In this document: in pieces, positions 1-7,092 of the stretch
How the letters are laid out: the number at the start of each line of letters is the position of its first letter
How positions within the stretch are numbered: position 1 is the first letter of the stretch
Assembly (NCBI GenBank): GCA_045641065.1
Contig: JAZUGF010000021.1
Coordinates: 1-25,445, forward strand
Length of the DNA: 25,445 bases
Reading direction: 5' to 3'
Origin: UBA1723 sp045641065
GTDB taxonomy: Bacteria; Bacteroidota; Bacteroidia; Bacteroidales; Paludibacteraceae
Position numbers and translations under genes: made by a program
The notes under the pieces: generated by a model
Told to the model about the DNA's origin: nothing
The model's input: the letters and a program-made list of their open reading frames with translations, nothing else
The model's database searches: none

Positions 1-1001
1 AGGTCAACCTCTACTGCACAAGCAACCGAGCAACCAACCATTGGGTTGTTACCGATTCCTAGGAATCCCATCATCTCAACGTGTGCTGGAACTGATGAAG
101 AACCTGCGAACTGTGCGTCCGAGTGCATACGACCAAGTGTGTCAGTCATACCGTATGAAGCAGGACCTGCAGCCATGTTATCTGGGTGAAGTGTACGACC
201 TGTACCACCACCTGATGCTACTGAGAAGTATGCCTTACCAGCGCGGATACGCTCCTTCTTGTATGTACCAGCTACTGGGTGCTGGAAACGTGTAGGGTTT
301 GTAGAGTTACCTGTGATTGATACATCAACATCCTCTTTCCAGAAGATAGCAACACCCTCACGTACGTCGTCAGCTCCGTAGCAGTTAACTGCTGCACGAG
401 GACCGTTAGAGTAAGCTGTACGGCTAACCTCCTTAAGCTCTCCTGTGAAGTAGTCGAACTGAGTCTTTACGTATGTAAATCCGTTGATACGGCTGATGAT
501 CATAGCTGCGTCCTTACCTAGACCGTTAAGGATACAACGAAGTGGCTTATCAGCTGGTCTCGACTTGTTTGCCATCTGTGCAATCTTGATAGCACCCTCA
601 GCAGCAGCGAATGACTCGTGACCTGCCAAGAAAGCGAAACACTTTGTATCTGGGTGAAGAAGACGTGCAGCTAGCTCACCGTGACCGATACCTACCTTAC
701 GATCGTCAGCAACTGATCCAGGGATACAGAATGACTCAAGACCCACACCGATATAGTTAGCAGCCTCTACTGCGTTCTTTGCCTTCTCCTTAAGAGCGAT
801 AGCAGTACCTACTACGTAAGCCCACTTTGCGTTCTCGAAACAGATCATCTGAGTCTCCTCACATGTCTTATATGGATCAAGACCTGCCTTGTCGCAAATC
901 TCGTTAGCCTCTTCAATGCTCTTGATTCCGTGCTTCTCTAGAGTTGCAAGAATCTGCTTGATACGACGATCCTGGCTCTCAAATTTTACCTCTCTAATCA
1001 T
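1..1001 (-). CDS. GGGtGRT-family protein, 3' end cut by window edge
   Basis: I translated this by hand from the ATG at 1001 down to base 1: an open frame of 333 codons with no stop. The protein begins MIREVKFESQDRR and contains the diagnostic motif SGGGTGRTLHPDN (GGGTGRT at residues 264-270), which names the GGGtGRT family. The frame is still open at MVGCSVACAVEVD near the edge; from memory the family is about 330-340 residues, so little is probably missing. It has no signal peptide and should be cytoplasmic. Its biochemical role is not established to my knowledge. It starts 6 nt after the stop of the NifU-like scaffold gene, so the two are almost certainly co-transcribed and a role linked to Fe-S or metal clusters is an inference from that pairing. 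Several Cys residues (47, 54, 92, 121, 156, 207, 324, 328) could be ligands, but I cannot assign them. Confidence 0.9.
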   Translation of the reverse strand, partial: MIREVKFESQDRRIKQILATLEKHGIKSIEEANEICDKAGLDPYKTCEETQMICFENAKWAYVVGTAIALKEKAKNAVEAANYIGVGLESFCIPGSVADDRKVGIGHGELAARLLHPDTKCFAFLAGHESFAAAEGAIKIAQMANKSRPADKPLRCILNGLGKDAAMIISRINGFTYVKTQFDYFTGELKEVSRTAYSNGPRAAVNCYGADDVREGVAIFWKEDVDVSITGNSTNPTRFQHPVAGTYKKERIRAGKAYFSVASGGGTGRTLHPDNMAAGPASYGMTDTLGRMHSDAQFAGSSSVPAHVEMMGFLGIGNNPMVGCSVACAVEVD

Positions 1002-1007
1002 ACCTAA

Positions 1008-1709
1008 TTACTCTTTACGTGGGTCAATAGATTTAACTGCACCGTCCTCAGCCTTTGTACGACCGTAAGTACCAGTGAACTTCTTAACTGCCTCATTAGC
1101 ATCCATACCTTTCTTGATGGCCTCCATCATCTTGCCCATGTGTACGAACTCGTAACCACATACCTGGCTGTCCTTATCCAAGAACATCTTTGTGATGTAA
1201 CCCTCAGTCAACTGTAGGTAACGTGTACCCTTAACTTTTGTTCCGTAAAGTGTACCCATCTGAGAAACAAGACCCTTACCAAGATCCTCAAGACCAGCTC
1301 CGATCATCAAACCACCCTCTGAGAATGCAGACTGTGTACGACCGTATACGATCTGAAGGAATAGCTCACGCATTGCAGTGTTGATAGCATCACATACAAG
1401 GTCAGTGTTAAGTGCCTCTAGGATTGTCTTTCCAGGAAGGATCTCAGAAGCCATAGCAGCTGAGTGAGTCATACCTGAACATCCGATTGTCTCTACTAGA
1501 CACTCCTCGATAACGCCTTCCTTTACGTTTAGTGTTAGCTTACATGCACCCTGCTGTGGAGCACACCAACCAATACCATGTGTAAGACCTGAGATATCCT
1601 TGATCTCCTTTGCCTGGATCCACTTTCCCTCTTCAGGAATTGGAGCTGGACCGTGGTTAGGTCCTTTGGCAACACAACACATGTTTTCTACTTCGTGTGA
1701 ATATACCAT
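1008..1709 (-). CDS. NifU-like iron-sulfur cluster assembly scaffold protein
   Basis: This 233-residue cytoplasmic protein (from MVYSHEVENMCC) resembles the NifU N-terminal scaffold family, which holds nascent Fe-S clusters on Cys residues. Likely ligand motifs are GWCAPQQGACKL and ETIGCSGMTHSAA; there is also a CC pair close to the N terminus. The frame is open to an upstream ATG at 1766, but I prefer 1709. The -7 promoter box ends at 1778, so transcription should start near 1771, leaving only about 5 nt before 1766, and the extra 19 residues do not look like a conserved domain. It is followed after 6 nt by the GGGtGRT gene, a pairing I recall as common in anaerobic Bacteroidota and Firmicutes. 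The family call is firm; the specific client protein is unknown. Confidence 0.85.
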   Translation of the reverse strand: MVYSHEVENMCCVAKGPNHGPAPIPEEGKWIQAKEIKDISGLTHGIGWCAPQQGACKLTLNVKEGVIEECLVETIGCSGMTHSAAMASEILPGKTILEALNTDLVCDAINTAMRELFLQIVYGRTQSAFSEGGLMIGAGLEDLGKGLVSQMGTLYGTKVKGTRYLQLTEGYITKMFLDKDSQVCGYEFVHMGKMMEAIKKGMDANEAVKKFTGTYGRTKAEDGAVKSIDPRKE

Positions 1710-1777
1710 AATGTTATAAAATAATTTGTTGTATCTAATCTCAACGTCTCCCGATAGAAGACGCATAAATTTTGTAG

Positions 1778-1809
1778 CAAAGATAGATTTTCATTATAAA
1801 AAATGCAAA
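1778..1809 (-). promoter_or_regulatory. Bacteroidota-type promoter of the scaffold/GGGtGRT operon
   Basis: On the minus strand TATCTTTG (1778-1785) matches the -7 consensus TAnnTTTG perfectly. A TTTG (-33 box) lies at 1806-1809 with a 20-nt spacer. The predicted start of transcription near 1771 gives a leader of about 60 nt to the ATG at 1709 and decides that start codon. Confidence 0.7.
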
Positions 1810-1877
1810 AAAATCTATCAAAAAATCCCTAATTGTTGGTATGATTTTTTAACCATTTTGTGGGATTTGTTTTGCGT

Positions 1878-1977
1878 GAATTCGGTTTGGGGCGAATTCA
1901 AAAAACTATGGTTGATTATCGATTGTTTGCCTACGGTAGATTAGAGTTCGTTAAAGCTTCGCTCTAATCAACCATAG
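1878..1977. repeat. Cluster of inverted repeats in the 1810-2038 gap
   Basis: This lies in a 325-base stretch without a gene (1767-2091). Three inverted repeats can be read: GAATTCG (1878-1884) with CGAATTC (1893-1899); a 13-base perfect pair CTATGGTTGATTA (1906-1918) with TAATCAACCATAG (1965-1977); and nested inside it GATTAGAG (1939-1946) with CTCTAATC (1962-1969). CCTACGGTAGATTA (1930-1943) is also an imperfect direct copy of the first long arm. It could be a degenerate mobile or extragenic palindromic element, or a structured transcript. No function is assigned. Confidence 0.5.
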
Positions 1978-2038
1978 GCTATTAATTAAACTAACCGTTT
2001 CCATGGTTGGGGAATGTTTGAAACCTCCGTTTCTCTTA

Positions 2039-2058
2039 AAAAAAGCCATTAGGCTTTT
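2039..2058 (-). terminator. Intrinsic terminator of the GH53 gene
   Basis: AAAAGCC (2041-2047) and GGCTTTT (2052-2058) form a perfect 7-bp stem with a 4-base loop. On the minus strand the stem ends in a run of six T. It lies 34 nt past the GH53 stop codon. Confidence 0.6.
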
Positions 2059-2094
2059 CTCTGTGTCCTCTGTGTCTCTGTGGTGAATTTCTTA
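2059..2094. repeat. CTCTGTGTCCTCTGTGTCTC-type degenerate repeat
   Basis: This tract is built from degenerate CTCTGTG/CTGTGTC units and ends in GGTGAATTTCTTA. It runs from the terminator stem into the GH53 stop codon (2092-2094). I recall near-identical CTCTGTGTCTCTGTGGTGAA strings as a widespread intergenic repeat in many unrelated bacterial genomes, sometimes next to genes for GxxExxY proteins; no such gene is present here. The recalled similarity was not checked by search. Confidence 0.45.
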
Positions 2095-3981
2095 CGGATG
2101 CATGAATCCCTTCTCTCCATTCTCTATATAAATGCCTTTATTGTGGTTGCAGCGTCTTCCCAATATGTCGTAACGGTGGTTGTCCTGTCGCTGTGGCTTA
2201 TTGGCTGTCGGCATGTCGACTTTCGTCTCTTCGTCTTCTTTATATACTGAATACCGGTTGCCTTCGTAGGCTTGCCATGCCTCCACTGCTTTGCCGTCGT
2301 AGTCGAATAGGGTGGTGTTCTCCACGACATTCACGTCGGCTTTGAGATTTTCAGTGAAATGAGCCCATCCTGTCATGTTGTTGCCCCATTGGTCTTCGAC
2401 GTGGATCATCATCGGATCCCAGTAGAGACTGCCGACGATCTCGTTGCTGCCTTTGTCTTCGTAGCCGACTCCTTTGGCTGTGTTGATCAACTCTGTGATG
2501 AATCCTTTCTGTCCTTCCTGACTGAATTTGTAGACGTTGCTGTAGGCAGGGGCATTATTGCTGAGCTGGCCGTCCCATCCGTCTTTTCTCTTCGGAGTGA
2601 AATTATATCCACTCTCCATGATCAACACGTCTTTGCCATAATAGCTGAAGAGCATCTGGCACGACTTGGCGAAGGATTCCGTCGTGGTTTCGCTCCAAGA
2701 TGGGTAGTACGACGCTCCAATAACGTCGAATTTGGCTCCGGCTTTTGTGATGAGGTCGAAATACCATTTGTATGTCGACGGTGATCCCCATTTGTCGACG
2801 TCGGATGTGGCGTCGGCTAAATGCACCACCACTTTGCTGTTGGGCGAAACTGCCTTGATGGAGTTGTAGGCTGCGTTGATGATCTTGGCGATGTTCTCCG
2901 GATGCTTCTCTCCAGTCGGCATCTCTGCTTTGGCTTCGTTGGCTGGTACGTCATACGAGTAGGCATACGGAAATAGGAATCCTGCGTTGGTTTCATTGCC
3001 CACCGACACGTAGGCTGGATAGATTCCCTCGTCGGCCATCTCCTGCATCACCGTCTTCACATATTCGCCCACGAGGTTCACAAGGGTGTTGACTTTCTCG
3101 TCGAACGACCATATATTCTTGATCTTCTCCTCCCAGTCTCTCGGAATTCGCTGGCATTCGCCGTTGCTCCAATAATCGGAGAGGTTGAAGGTGTATTGGA
3201 TTTCCATTCCTGCCTTGTGAGCCTCACGTGCAAGACGTAAGCAGTCTTCTGTGTCCTGATAGCCTTCTAAGAAACAGTATTTCCCGGATGCGTCTGTGGA
3301 TTGTGGACCGGGATTGTTGGAGTTTCTGATTCTGACGAAGTTAAATCCGCGTCGGCTCATATAATCAAGCACGGCTTGGGCTTTATCCTCACGCGTATCA
3401 TTCTGATTATACAGTGGATTGCCGTCGGCATCAAAATAGTTTCCGCCACGGTCGAGCACGTAGTGGAGCATAGTGATGTCGCCTCCTTGAAGAAATTTAT
3501 ATGGTTTGTCGGTTTTCTTGACCTCTGTTTTTGCGATTTCGATGCTATGCATTCCGTCGCTCTCTATTCCGATCTTCACTTTGCCATCGGTTGTGCCGAC
3601 TCCACGAAGATAAACTTTCACCTCTTGCTGGTTTCTTGCAAGCGGCACTTCCGCCGAGCAGACGGTGTAATTCGTCCCTTTCGCATAGATTTTGCACTTT
3701 GATGCGACGGAATTGGTGTTGCAGACGACGGCGAGGTCATAGATTCCGCTGCCGCCCACTGATATTTCCATCTCCTGCTTTGTTGGCTCTCCTTCGTTGA
3801 AATGGATCTTATTCCCGAAGTAGACGGGAGCATTCCCGTCGCCATGCCATTTCTCTGGTTTCATCATATCATCAAACCCTTGGGCTGACGTTGATATGGA
3901 GAATAGAGCAGAGGCAGTTATTGTAAGTTGTCGTAGAGACGCGAGATTATGCGTCTTTGTAAATTGTAGTAATTTTCCCAT
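2092..3981 (-). CDS. Secreted GH53 endo-beta-1,4-galactanase
   Basis: This 629-residue protein is a family GH53 enzyme, which cuts beta-1,4-galactan side chains of pectin. The catalytic domain spans about 165-580: it opens with GGDITMLHYVLDRGG, has the acid/base in VGNETN (E330) and the probable nucleophile in LIMESGY (E456). Residues about 50-155 look like a beta-sandwich accessory domain, perhaps carbohydrate-binding. A signal peptide probably ends at A33|Q34, though its hydrophobic core is weak and residues 9-17 are encoded by a repeat element. The C terminus (RYDILGRRC..KGIYIENGEK) resembles a short T9SS type A-like tail, ending in GFMHP rather than the usual basic end. Two sampled 60-base lines of the gene are 32/60 G+C, against 24/60 and 22/60 in neighbours, so recent transfer is possible. 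No clear promoter was seen in the 52-nt gap upstream. Confidence 0.9.
   Translation of the reverse strand: MGKLLQFTKTHNLASLRQLTITASALFSISTSAQGFDDMMKPEKWHGDGNAPVYFGNKIHFNEGEPTKQEMEISVGGSGIYDLAVVCNTNSVASKCKIYAKGTNYTVCSAEVPLARNQQEVKVYLRGVGTTDGKVKIGIESDGMHSIEIAKTEVKKTDKPYKFLQGGDITMLHYVLDRGGNYFDADGNPLYNQNDTREDKAQAVLDYMSRRGFNFVRIRNSNNPGPQSTDASGKYCFLEGYQDTEDCLRLAREAHKAGMEIQYTFNLSDYWSNGECQRIPRDWEEKIKNIWSFDEKVNTLVNLVGEYVKTVMQEMADEGIYPAYVSVGNETNAGFLFPYAYSYDVPANEAKAEMPTGEKHPENIAKIINAAYNSIKAVSPNSKVVVHLADATSDVDKWGSPSTYKWYFDLITKAGAKFDVIGASYYPSWSETTTESFAKSCQMLFSYYGKDVLIMESGYNFTPKRKDGWDGQLSNNAPAYSNVYKFSQEGQKGFITELINTAKGVGYEDKGSNEIVGSLYWDPMMIHVEDQWGNNMTGWAHFTENLKADVNVVENTTLFDYDGKAVEAWQAYEGNRYSVYKEDEETKVDMPTANKPQRQDNHRYDILGRRCNHNKGIYIENGEKGFMHP
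3932..3957. repeat. GTAGAGACGCGAGA palindromic repeat inside the GH53 signal-peptide codons
   Basis: The 26 bases match the element after arsR (24772-24797, opposite orientation) at 23 of 26 positions; only the centre of the palindrome differs (TAT for CTC). Here it encodes residues 9-17 (KTHNLASLR) of the GH53 signal sequence. A short extragenic-type repeat has therefore been captured by a reading frame, or the true start of the protein is affected by it. Confidence 0.65.
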
Positions 3982-4033
3982 AGTAGTATGTCTTTCAAGA
4001 ATGTGTTATGTTTATAGGATACAGTAAATATTA

Positions 4034-4816
4034 CTATTTACGTTTCGTTTTTTTTAGTTCAAACAAAATATACATTTGTTCGTAACTTCTAACATTTTTG
4101 CCTTGGTATTCTGCTGGTGTCCATCCTTTTGACTCTTTCACCAAACGGATTGCTTCTTGATCGAGTTCGGGGCTAAGAGAGTAGCCTTTCATTATAGTTG
4201 CTTCACCAATAGAACCATCTTCCTCGACTACAAATTCCACTTTGCTGATACCCTCAATTTTTTCTTTCTTCGCTTTCTTTGGATATTTAAGCTTCTTGTG
4301 TAGGTCGGTATAGAAATCATCAATTGATACTTGAGCTTTTTTATCAACTACGAGATTTACGCCGTTTTTGTCTATTATGACTTCTTTGTATGTGAACAAT
4401 GTTGAAATTGTAAATTCTCTATCTTCTTTGATGCTAAAGTTTTGGGTTGGCAACCATTCGTCTAATTCTTTAACCGCAATAAGAACCTCTTTAGTTAGCC
4501 GATCGTGAACTTCACGTATGACTTTTTCATTTGTCACTTTTCCCTCTTTTGTGATAGTAAATGTTACAACCACTTCCCCTTGTATTCCACATTCTAAGGC
4601 AACTTGATTATATTTTACGGTTTCTTTTATGTGTTTTGCTATGACATTGTCAAAATCATTGGAATCGCTATTGGCCTCAACTTCAATGAGTGGTGCGCAT
4701 TCATATCTTTTATACATTCCCATAGGACCAAGTTTTTTTTCAGGATAACCAGATTTCGCTTGTATGTAAAATGAATTGATAAGAATGAATATTACGAAAT
4801 AAATTATTTTTCTCAT
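4034..4816 (-). CDS. Periplasmic protein with two TonB C-terminal domains
   Basis: The 260-residue product has an N-terminal hydrophobic segment (about 4-18) with a plausible signal cleavage at YIQA|KSG. Two TonB_C-like folds follow. The first is at about 57-144, with VALECGIQGEVVVTFTI and later LDEWLPTQNF. The second is at about 172-254, with LKYPKKAKKEKIEG, KVEFVVEEDGSIGEATI and KGWTPAEYQG. TonB C-terminal domains contact the TonB box of outer-membrane receptors. A classical TonB has one such domain behind a membrane anchor and a Pro-rich linker; here there are two domains and no Pro-rich linker, and the N terminus could be either signal peptide or anchor. It starts 28 nt after the unknown gene at 4845-5396 and lies downstream of the exb cluster, suggesting a role in the same energy-transduction pathway. 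The domain call is firm; function as a real TonB is uncertain. Confidence 0.8.
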   Translation of the reverse strand: MRKIIYFVIFILINSFYIQAKSGYPEKKLGPMGMYKRYECAPLIEVEANSDSNDFDNVIAKHIKETVKYNQVALECGIQGEVVVTFTITKEGKVTNEKVIREVHDRLTKEVLIAVKELDEWLPTQNFSIKEDREFTISTLFTYKEVIIDKNGVNLVVDKKAQVSIDDFYTDLHKKLKYPKKAKKEKIEGISKVEFVVEEDGSIGEATIMKGYSLSPELDQEAIRLVKESKGWTPAEYQGKNVRSYEQMYILFELKKTKRK

Positions 4817-4844
4817 ATTGGTTTGCTTTTTGCGGTGATTGATA

Positions 4845-5396
4845 TCAACTGATCTTCGTCATTTTGTATCCCATTCTTAGCAACTGCACTGCGATTCCCA
4901 TCAAATACATCTGGTGAAGAGTGCGGACGTAAGCGTGGAAGGCTAGGGGACTGCCTGGCTCAAACATCTCACGTTGCAATGCGTGGACTCCCATCTTTGC
5001 ACAGTCGCCGATAAGTTTGGCTAAATCCTTGCTCTCATTGGGTTTCAATTTCAAGATATCTTCGCTGATATACTCGTCCATACAGTCGTAGCCACGGACA
5101 TCGCGTAGAGCAGTGTACATGTCAGCCTGGCTCTTACATTTATCCCAATCCTGATCCCACTGCTTGGCCAACGCCATTCCCACGTACATCATCCAGCCTA
5201 TAGAGACTGTGGCGTAACCTTCGAATTCGCGAACTCCGTCGGGAATATAAGATGTGCAGATTTGCTTCCATACGCTTTCGAAGTCAGTGACGTCTGGCTC
5301 CATTGCGTCGACTTCCTTTTTGCTCTGAAGAAACTGGTATAGCTGGTTGTGTAGAGCCTCTTCGTATTTATCGAGATATTGTTGATTTACTTCCAT
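4845..5396 (-). CDS. Conserved-looking cytoplasmic protein of unknown function, downstream of exbD
   Basis: I do not recognise a named family. The 183-residue protein starts MEVNQQYLDKYEEALHNQ and is mostly helical, with aromatic-rich stretches (FEGYATVSIGWMMYVGMAL, HAYVRTLHQMYLMGIAV) and no signal peptide. The frame is open up to an ATG at 5504, but that codon lies inside the exbD terminator and the intervening codons are a hexamer repeat (NENENDDEN, RFRYRFR), so the start is set at 5396. Its place between the ExbB/ExbD cluster and the tandem TonB-domain gene suggests a part in the same system, perhaps cytoplasmic, but this is only context. Confidence 0.75.
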   Translation of the reverse strand: MEVNQQYLDKYEEALHNQLYQFLQSKKEVDAMEPDVTDFESVWKQICTSYIPDGVREFEGYATVSIGWMMYVGMALAKQWDQDWDKCKSQADMYTALRDVRGYDCMDEYISEDILKLKPNESKDLAKLIGDCAKMGVHALQREMFEPGSPLAFHAYVRTLHQMYLMGIAVQLLRMGYKMTKIS

Positions 5397-5408
5397 TTGA
5401 ATATAATT

Positions 5409-5464
5409 ACGAAAACGATAACGAAAACGAATAATCGTCGATGTGTTTTCGTCATCGTTTTCGT
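5409..5464. repeat. Inverted repeat built from ACGAAA units, 5' of the unknown gene
   Basis: The arm at 5409-5428 (ACGAAAACGATAACGAAAAC) pairs with 5445-5464 at 19 of 20 positions, leaving a 16-base loop. The arms are made of the same ACGAAA/CGTTTT hexamer that forms the tandem array at 8703-8798. It lies between the exbD terminator and the start of the gene at 5396, where the hairpin would sit in the mRNA leader or block read-through. Confidence 0.7.
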
Positions 5465-5475
5465 TTTCGTTTAAT

Positions 5476-5511
5476 ACAAAAAGAGCGTGAGCCTTTCGGA
5501 TCACGCTCTTT
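5476..5511 (-). terminator. Strong intrinsic terminator of the exb operon
   Basis: AAAGAGCGTGA (5480-5490) and TCACGCTCTTT (5501-5511) form a perfect 11-bp stem with a 10-base loop. On the minus strand it is followed by a T tract (5477-5482). It lies 16 nt after the stop of the second exbD and separates the exb genes from the two genes downstream. Confidence 0.85.
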
Positions 5512-5527
5512 GTTATTGAATGATTAA

Positions 5528-5992
5528 TTACTTGCCTAGAGCAGTGTAGTTAATCTTAAGTGCATTAGCATTACGAAGAGCCTGCTTAACGTCAGTAACG
5601 ATACCCATCTTAGTATCCTTATCGACCTTCATAGAAACGACCATTTGACCCTGGTCTTCCTCATTCATAGCAGCACGCTTATCGATAATATAGCTCTGCA
5701 CTTTGTCTGCGTCCTTTACGAACTCATCGTCCAATTGGATGCAAGACTCAGTACCTACATATTTAACCCATTCTTTCTTAGGCTGACCAATGTATACGTA
5801 CTTAACCAAACTTTTTTTCTCAAGCTTAGTAAGCTGAGTGGCGTTTGGAAGGTTGATGTTAACTTTATAAGTTACCTCCTTCATTGAAGTGGCTGTCATA
5901 AAGAAGAACAACAACATAAATACGATATCGGGCAATGAAGATGTACTAAGTCCTGGCAGTGCACGACCTCCGTCTTTTCTAAATTTTGCCAT
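5528..5992 (-). CDS. exbD: ExbD/TolR-family biopolymer transporter subunit (second copy)
   Basis: This 154-residue inner-membrane protein has the ExbD layout: a short cytoplasmic N terminus, one transmembrane helix (about 21-37), then a periplasmic domain. The helix carries the proton-path Asp in SLPDIVFMLLFFFMTATS (D22). ExbD works with ExbB as the proton-driven motor that powers TonB-type transducers. It starts 2 nt after the stop of the first exbD (translational coupling) and is the last gene before the terminator at 5476-5511. Paired, divergent ExbDs next to one ExbB are typical of Bacteroidota, and the substrates are not predictable from sequence. Confidence 0.9.
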   Translation of the reverse strand: MAKFRKDGGRALPGLSTSSLPDIVFMLLFFFMTATSMKEVTYKVNINLPNATQLTKLEKKSLVKYVYIGQPKKEWVKYVGTESCIQLDDEFVKDADKVQSYIIDKRAAMNEEDQGQMVVSMKVDKDTKMGIVTDVKQALRNANALKINYTALGK

Positions 5993-5994
5993 AA

Positions 5995-6582
5995 TTAGTT
6001 ACCTCCATAATTTTTTGGTTCTGCCTCAGAAATCTTCTGAGGATAAATCTTCTGTACCTCTTTCTGCTCATCTTCAGAAAGGTCGGCGAACTTCTTGCCT
6101 CTCTTCTGCATAGAGAAATCATCACGGATTTCATCGTAAGCAGCTACAAGGGCATTCTGTACCTCGATGTAAGCCTGATACTGAGTACCACGGTCATTCT
6201 GCAAAGAGATCACGTGCTTCTTAGTATACATTACATTTCCGAAACTTCCGAATGAGCCAACCTCCTTTTCAGGAAGCTCTTCTGAGTTCGATGGATTCAA
6301 AATGAATTCCTTAGCTTTTTCTTTCAGTTTGCTAACCTCAAGCACCTCACCGTTAACCATCAAGTCGTTGTTACTGTTGACAAGAATCTGAAGCACATTA
6401 CGCTTGTTCATCTCAACATCATCCTGCTGCTGGTCTGCTGGTACAGGTGGGGGAAGACGACGTGCCAAACCTTTGTCTGTTGACATAGATGTTGTCACAA
6501 GAAAGAAAACAAGCAGCAAGAACGCAATATCCGCCATTGAACTGGCATTAAGCTCACCTACTGATCTTTTCTTTTTTCCCAT
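5995..6582 (-). CDS. exbD: ExbD/TolR-family biopolymer transporter subunit (first copy)
   Basis: The 195-residue protein has a basic N terminus (MGKKKRSVGELN), one transmembrane helix (about 17-33) with the conserved Asp in SSMADIAFLLLVFFLVTTS (D18), and a longer periplasmic domain than its neighbour. A PPPVPADQQQDD linker follows the helix. The C-terminal third (KFADLSEDEQKEVQKIYPQKI) is charged and probably helical. It is 9 nt downstream of the four-TM gene and 2 nt upstream of the second exbD. The two ExbDs differ enough to suggest distinct places in one motor rather than a recent duplication. Confidence 0.9.
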   Translation of the reverse strand: MGKKKRSVGELNASSMADIAFLLLVFFLVTTSMSTDKGLARRLPPPVPADQQQDDVEMNKRNVLQILVNSNNDLMVNGEVLEVSKLKEKAKEFILNPSNSEELPEKEVGSFGSFGNVMYTKKHVISLQNDRGTQYQAYIEVQNALVAAYDEIRDDFSMQKRGKKFADLSEDEQKEVQKIYPQKISEAEPKNYGGN

Positions 6583-6591
6583 CGTACAAAC

Positions 6592-7071
6592 TTACTTTAC
6601 TTTGTTGATAGACTTTGCGATTGTAACGTTGAACAATGCTGCAAGAGCTGCCAATACGAACAATGTGTAGATAGAATACAAACACATGTCAGCAAGCTTC
6701 AAACTACCTGCTACGTTCTCGTTACCGTCATAGTTTGGCATGTTAAGTGGTGTGCCATCACCAATTGCGTATGTGATTCCGCAAAGCAATGAAAGAGCAA
6801 CGATCATAGCTACTGAAGTGTATGCTGATCTCTTGTCGTTCTTCAACTTGAAAACGAAAGAGTAACATGCAGAAGCAACTGTTGCAAATACTGCTAAGCC
6901 TAAGAATGCATATACGACGTACAAAACTCCATCTGTACCGTTTGGAGCGTCGAATGTCTCGCCACTGAATACTGCATCCTCACTACCTCCTACGCAGAAA
7001 TATACGCAGGCTACGGCAGCGATGGCTACAAGAACCGCCAAGACAATCGATGAAATCTTTTCTGAATTCAT
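6592..7071 (-). CDS. Four-TM membrane protein of the ExbB/ExbD cluster
   Basis: This 159-residue protein has four hydrophobic segments at about 7-27, 50-72, 85-103 and 130-150, with short loops including GGSEDAVFSGETFDAPNG. I do not know a function. From memory, a small multi-TM protein is often found between exbB and exbD in Bacteroidota, and here it lies 21 nt after exbB and 9 nt before the first exbD, inside one operon. It may be an accessory part of the motor. Confidence 0.8.
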   Translation of the reverse strand: MNSEKISSIVLAVLVAIAAVACVYFCVGGSEDAVFSGETFDAPNGTDGVLYVVYAFLGLAVFATVASACYSFVFKLKNDKRSAYTSVAMIVALSLLCGITYAIGDGTPLNMPNYDGNENVAGSLKLADMCLYSIYTLFVLAALAALFNVTIAKSINKVK

Positions 7072-7092
7072 ATCTTTATTGTCTTAGTTTGA

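Noticed and set aside
41..295. Open plus-strand frame of 84 codons
   Set aside because: It is antisense to the GGGtGRT gene, whose minus-strand frame is open across 1-1001 and carries the family motif.
1710..1766. 19-residue N-terminal extension of the scaffold protein
   Set aside because: The promoter places the transcript start about 5 nt before that ATG, and the extra residues look like leader sequence.
1726..1944. Open plus-strand frame of 72 codons
   Set aside because: It lies across the minus-strand promoter and the inverted repeats and gives a low-complexity, unrecognisable peptide.
2359..2784. Open plus-strand frame of 141 codons
   Set aside because: Antisense to the GH53 catalytic domain; the long open frame follows from the codon use of that gene.
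5397..5504. 36-residue extension of the unknown gene
   Set aside because: Its ATG is inside the exbD terminator and the codons are the hexamer inverted repeat.
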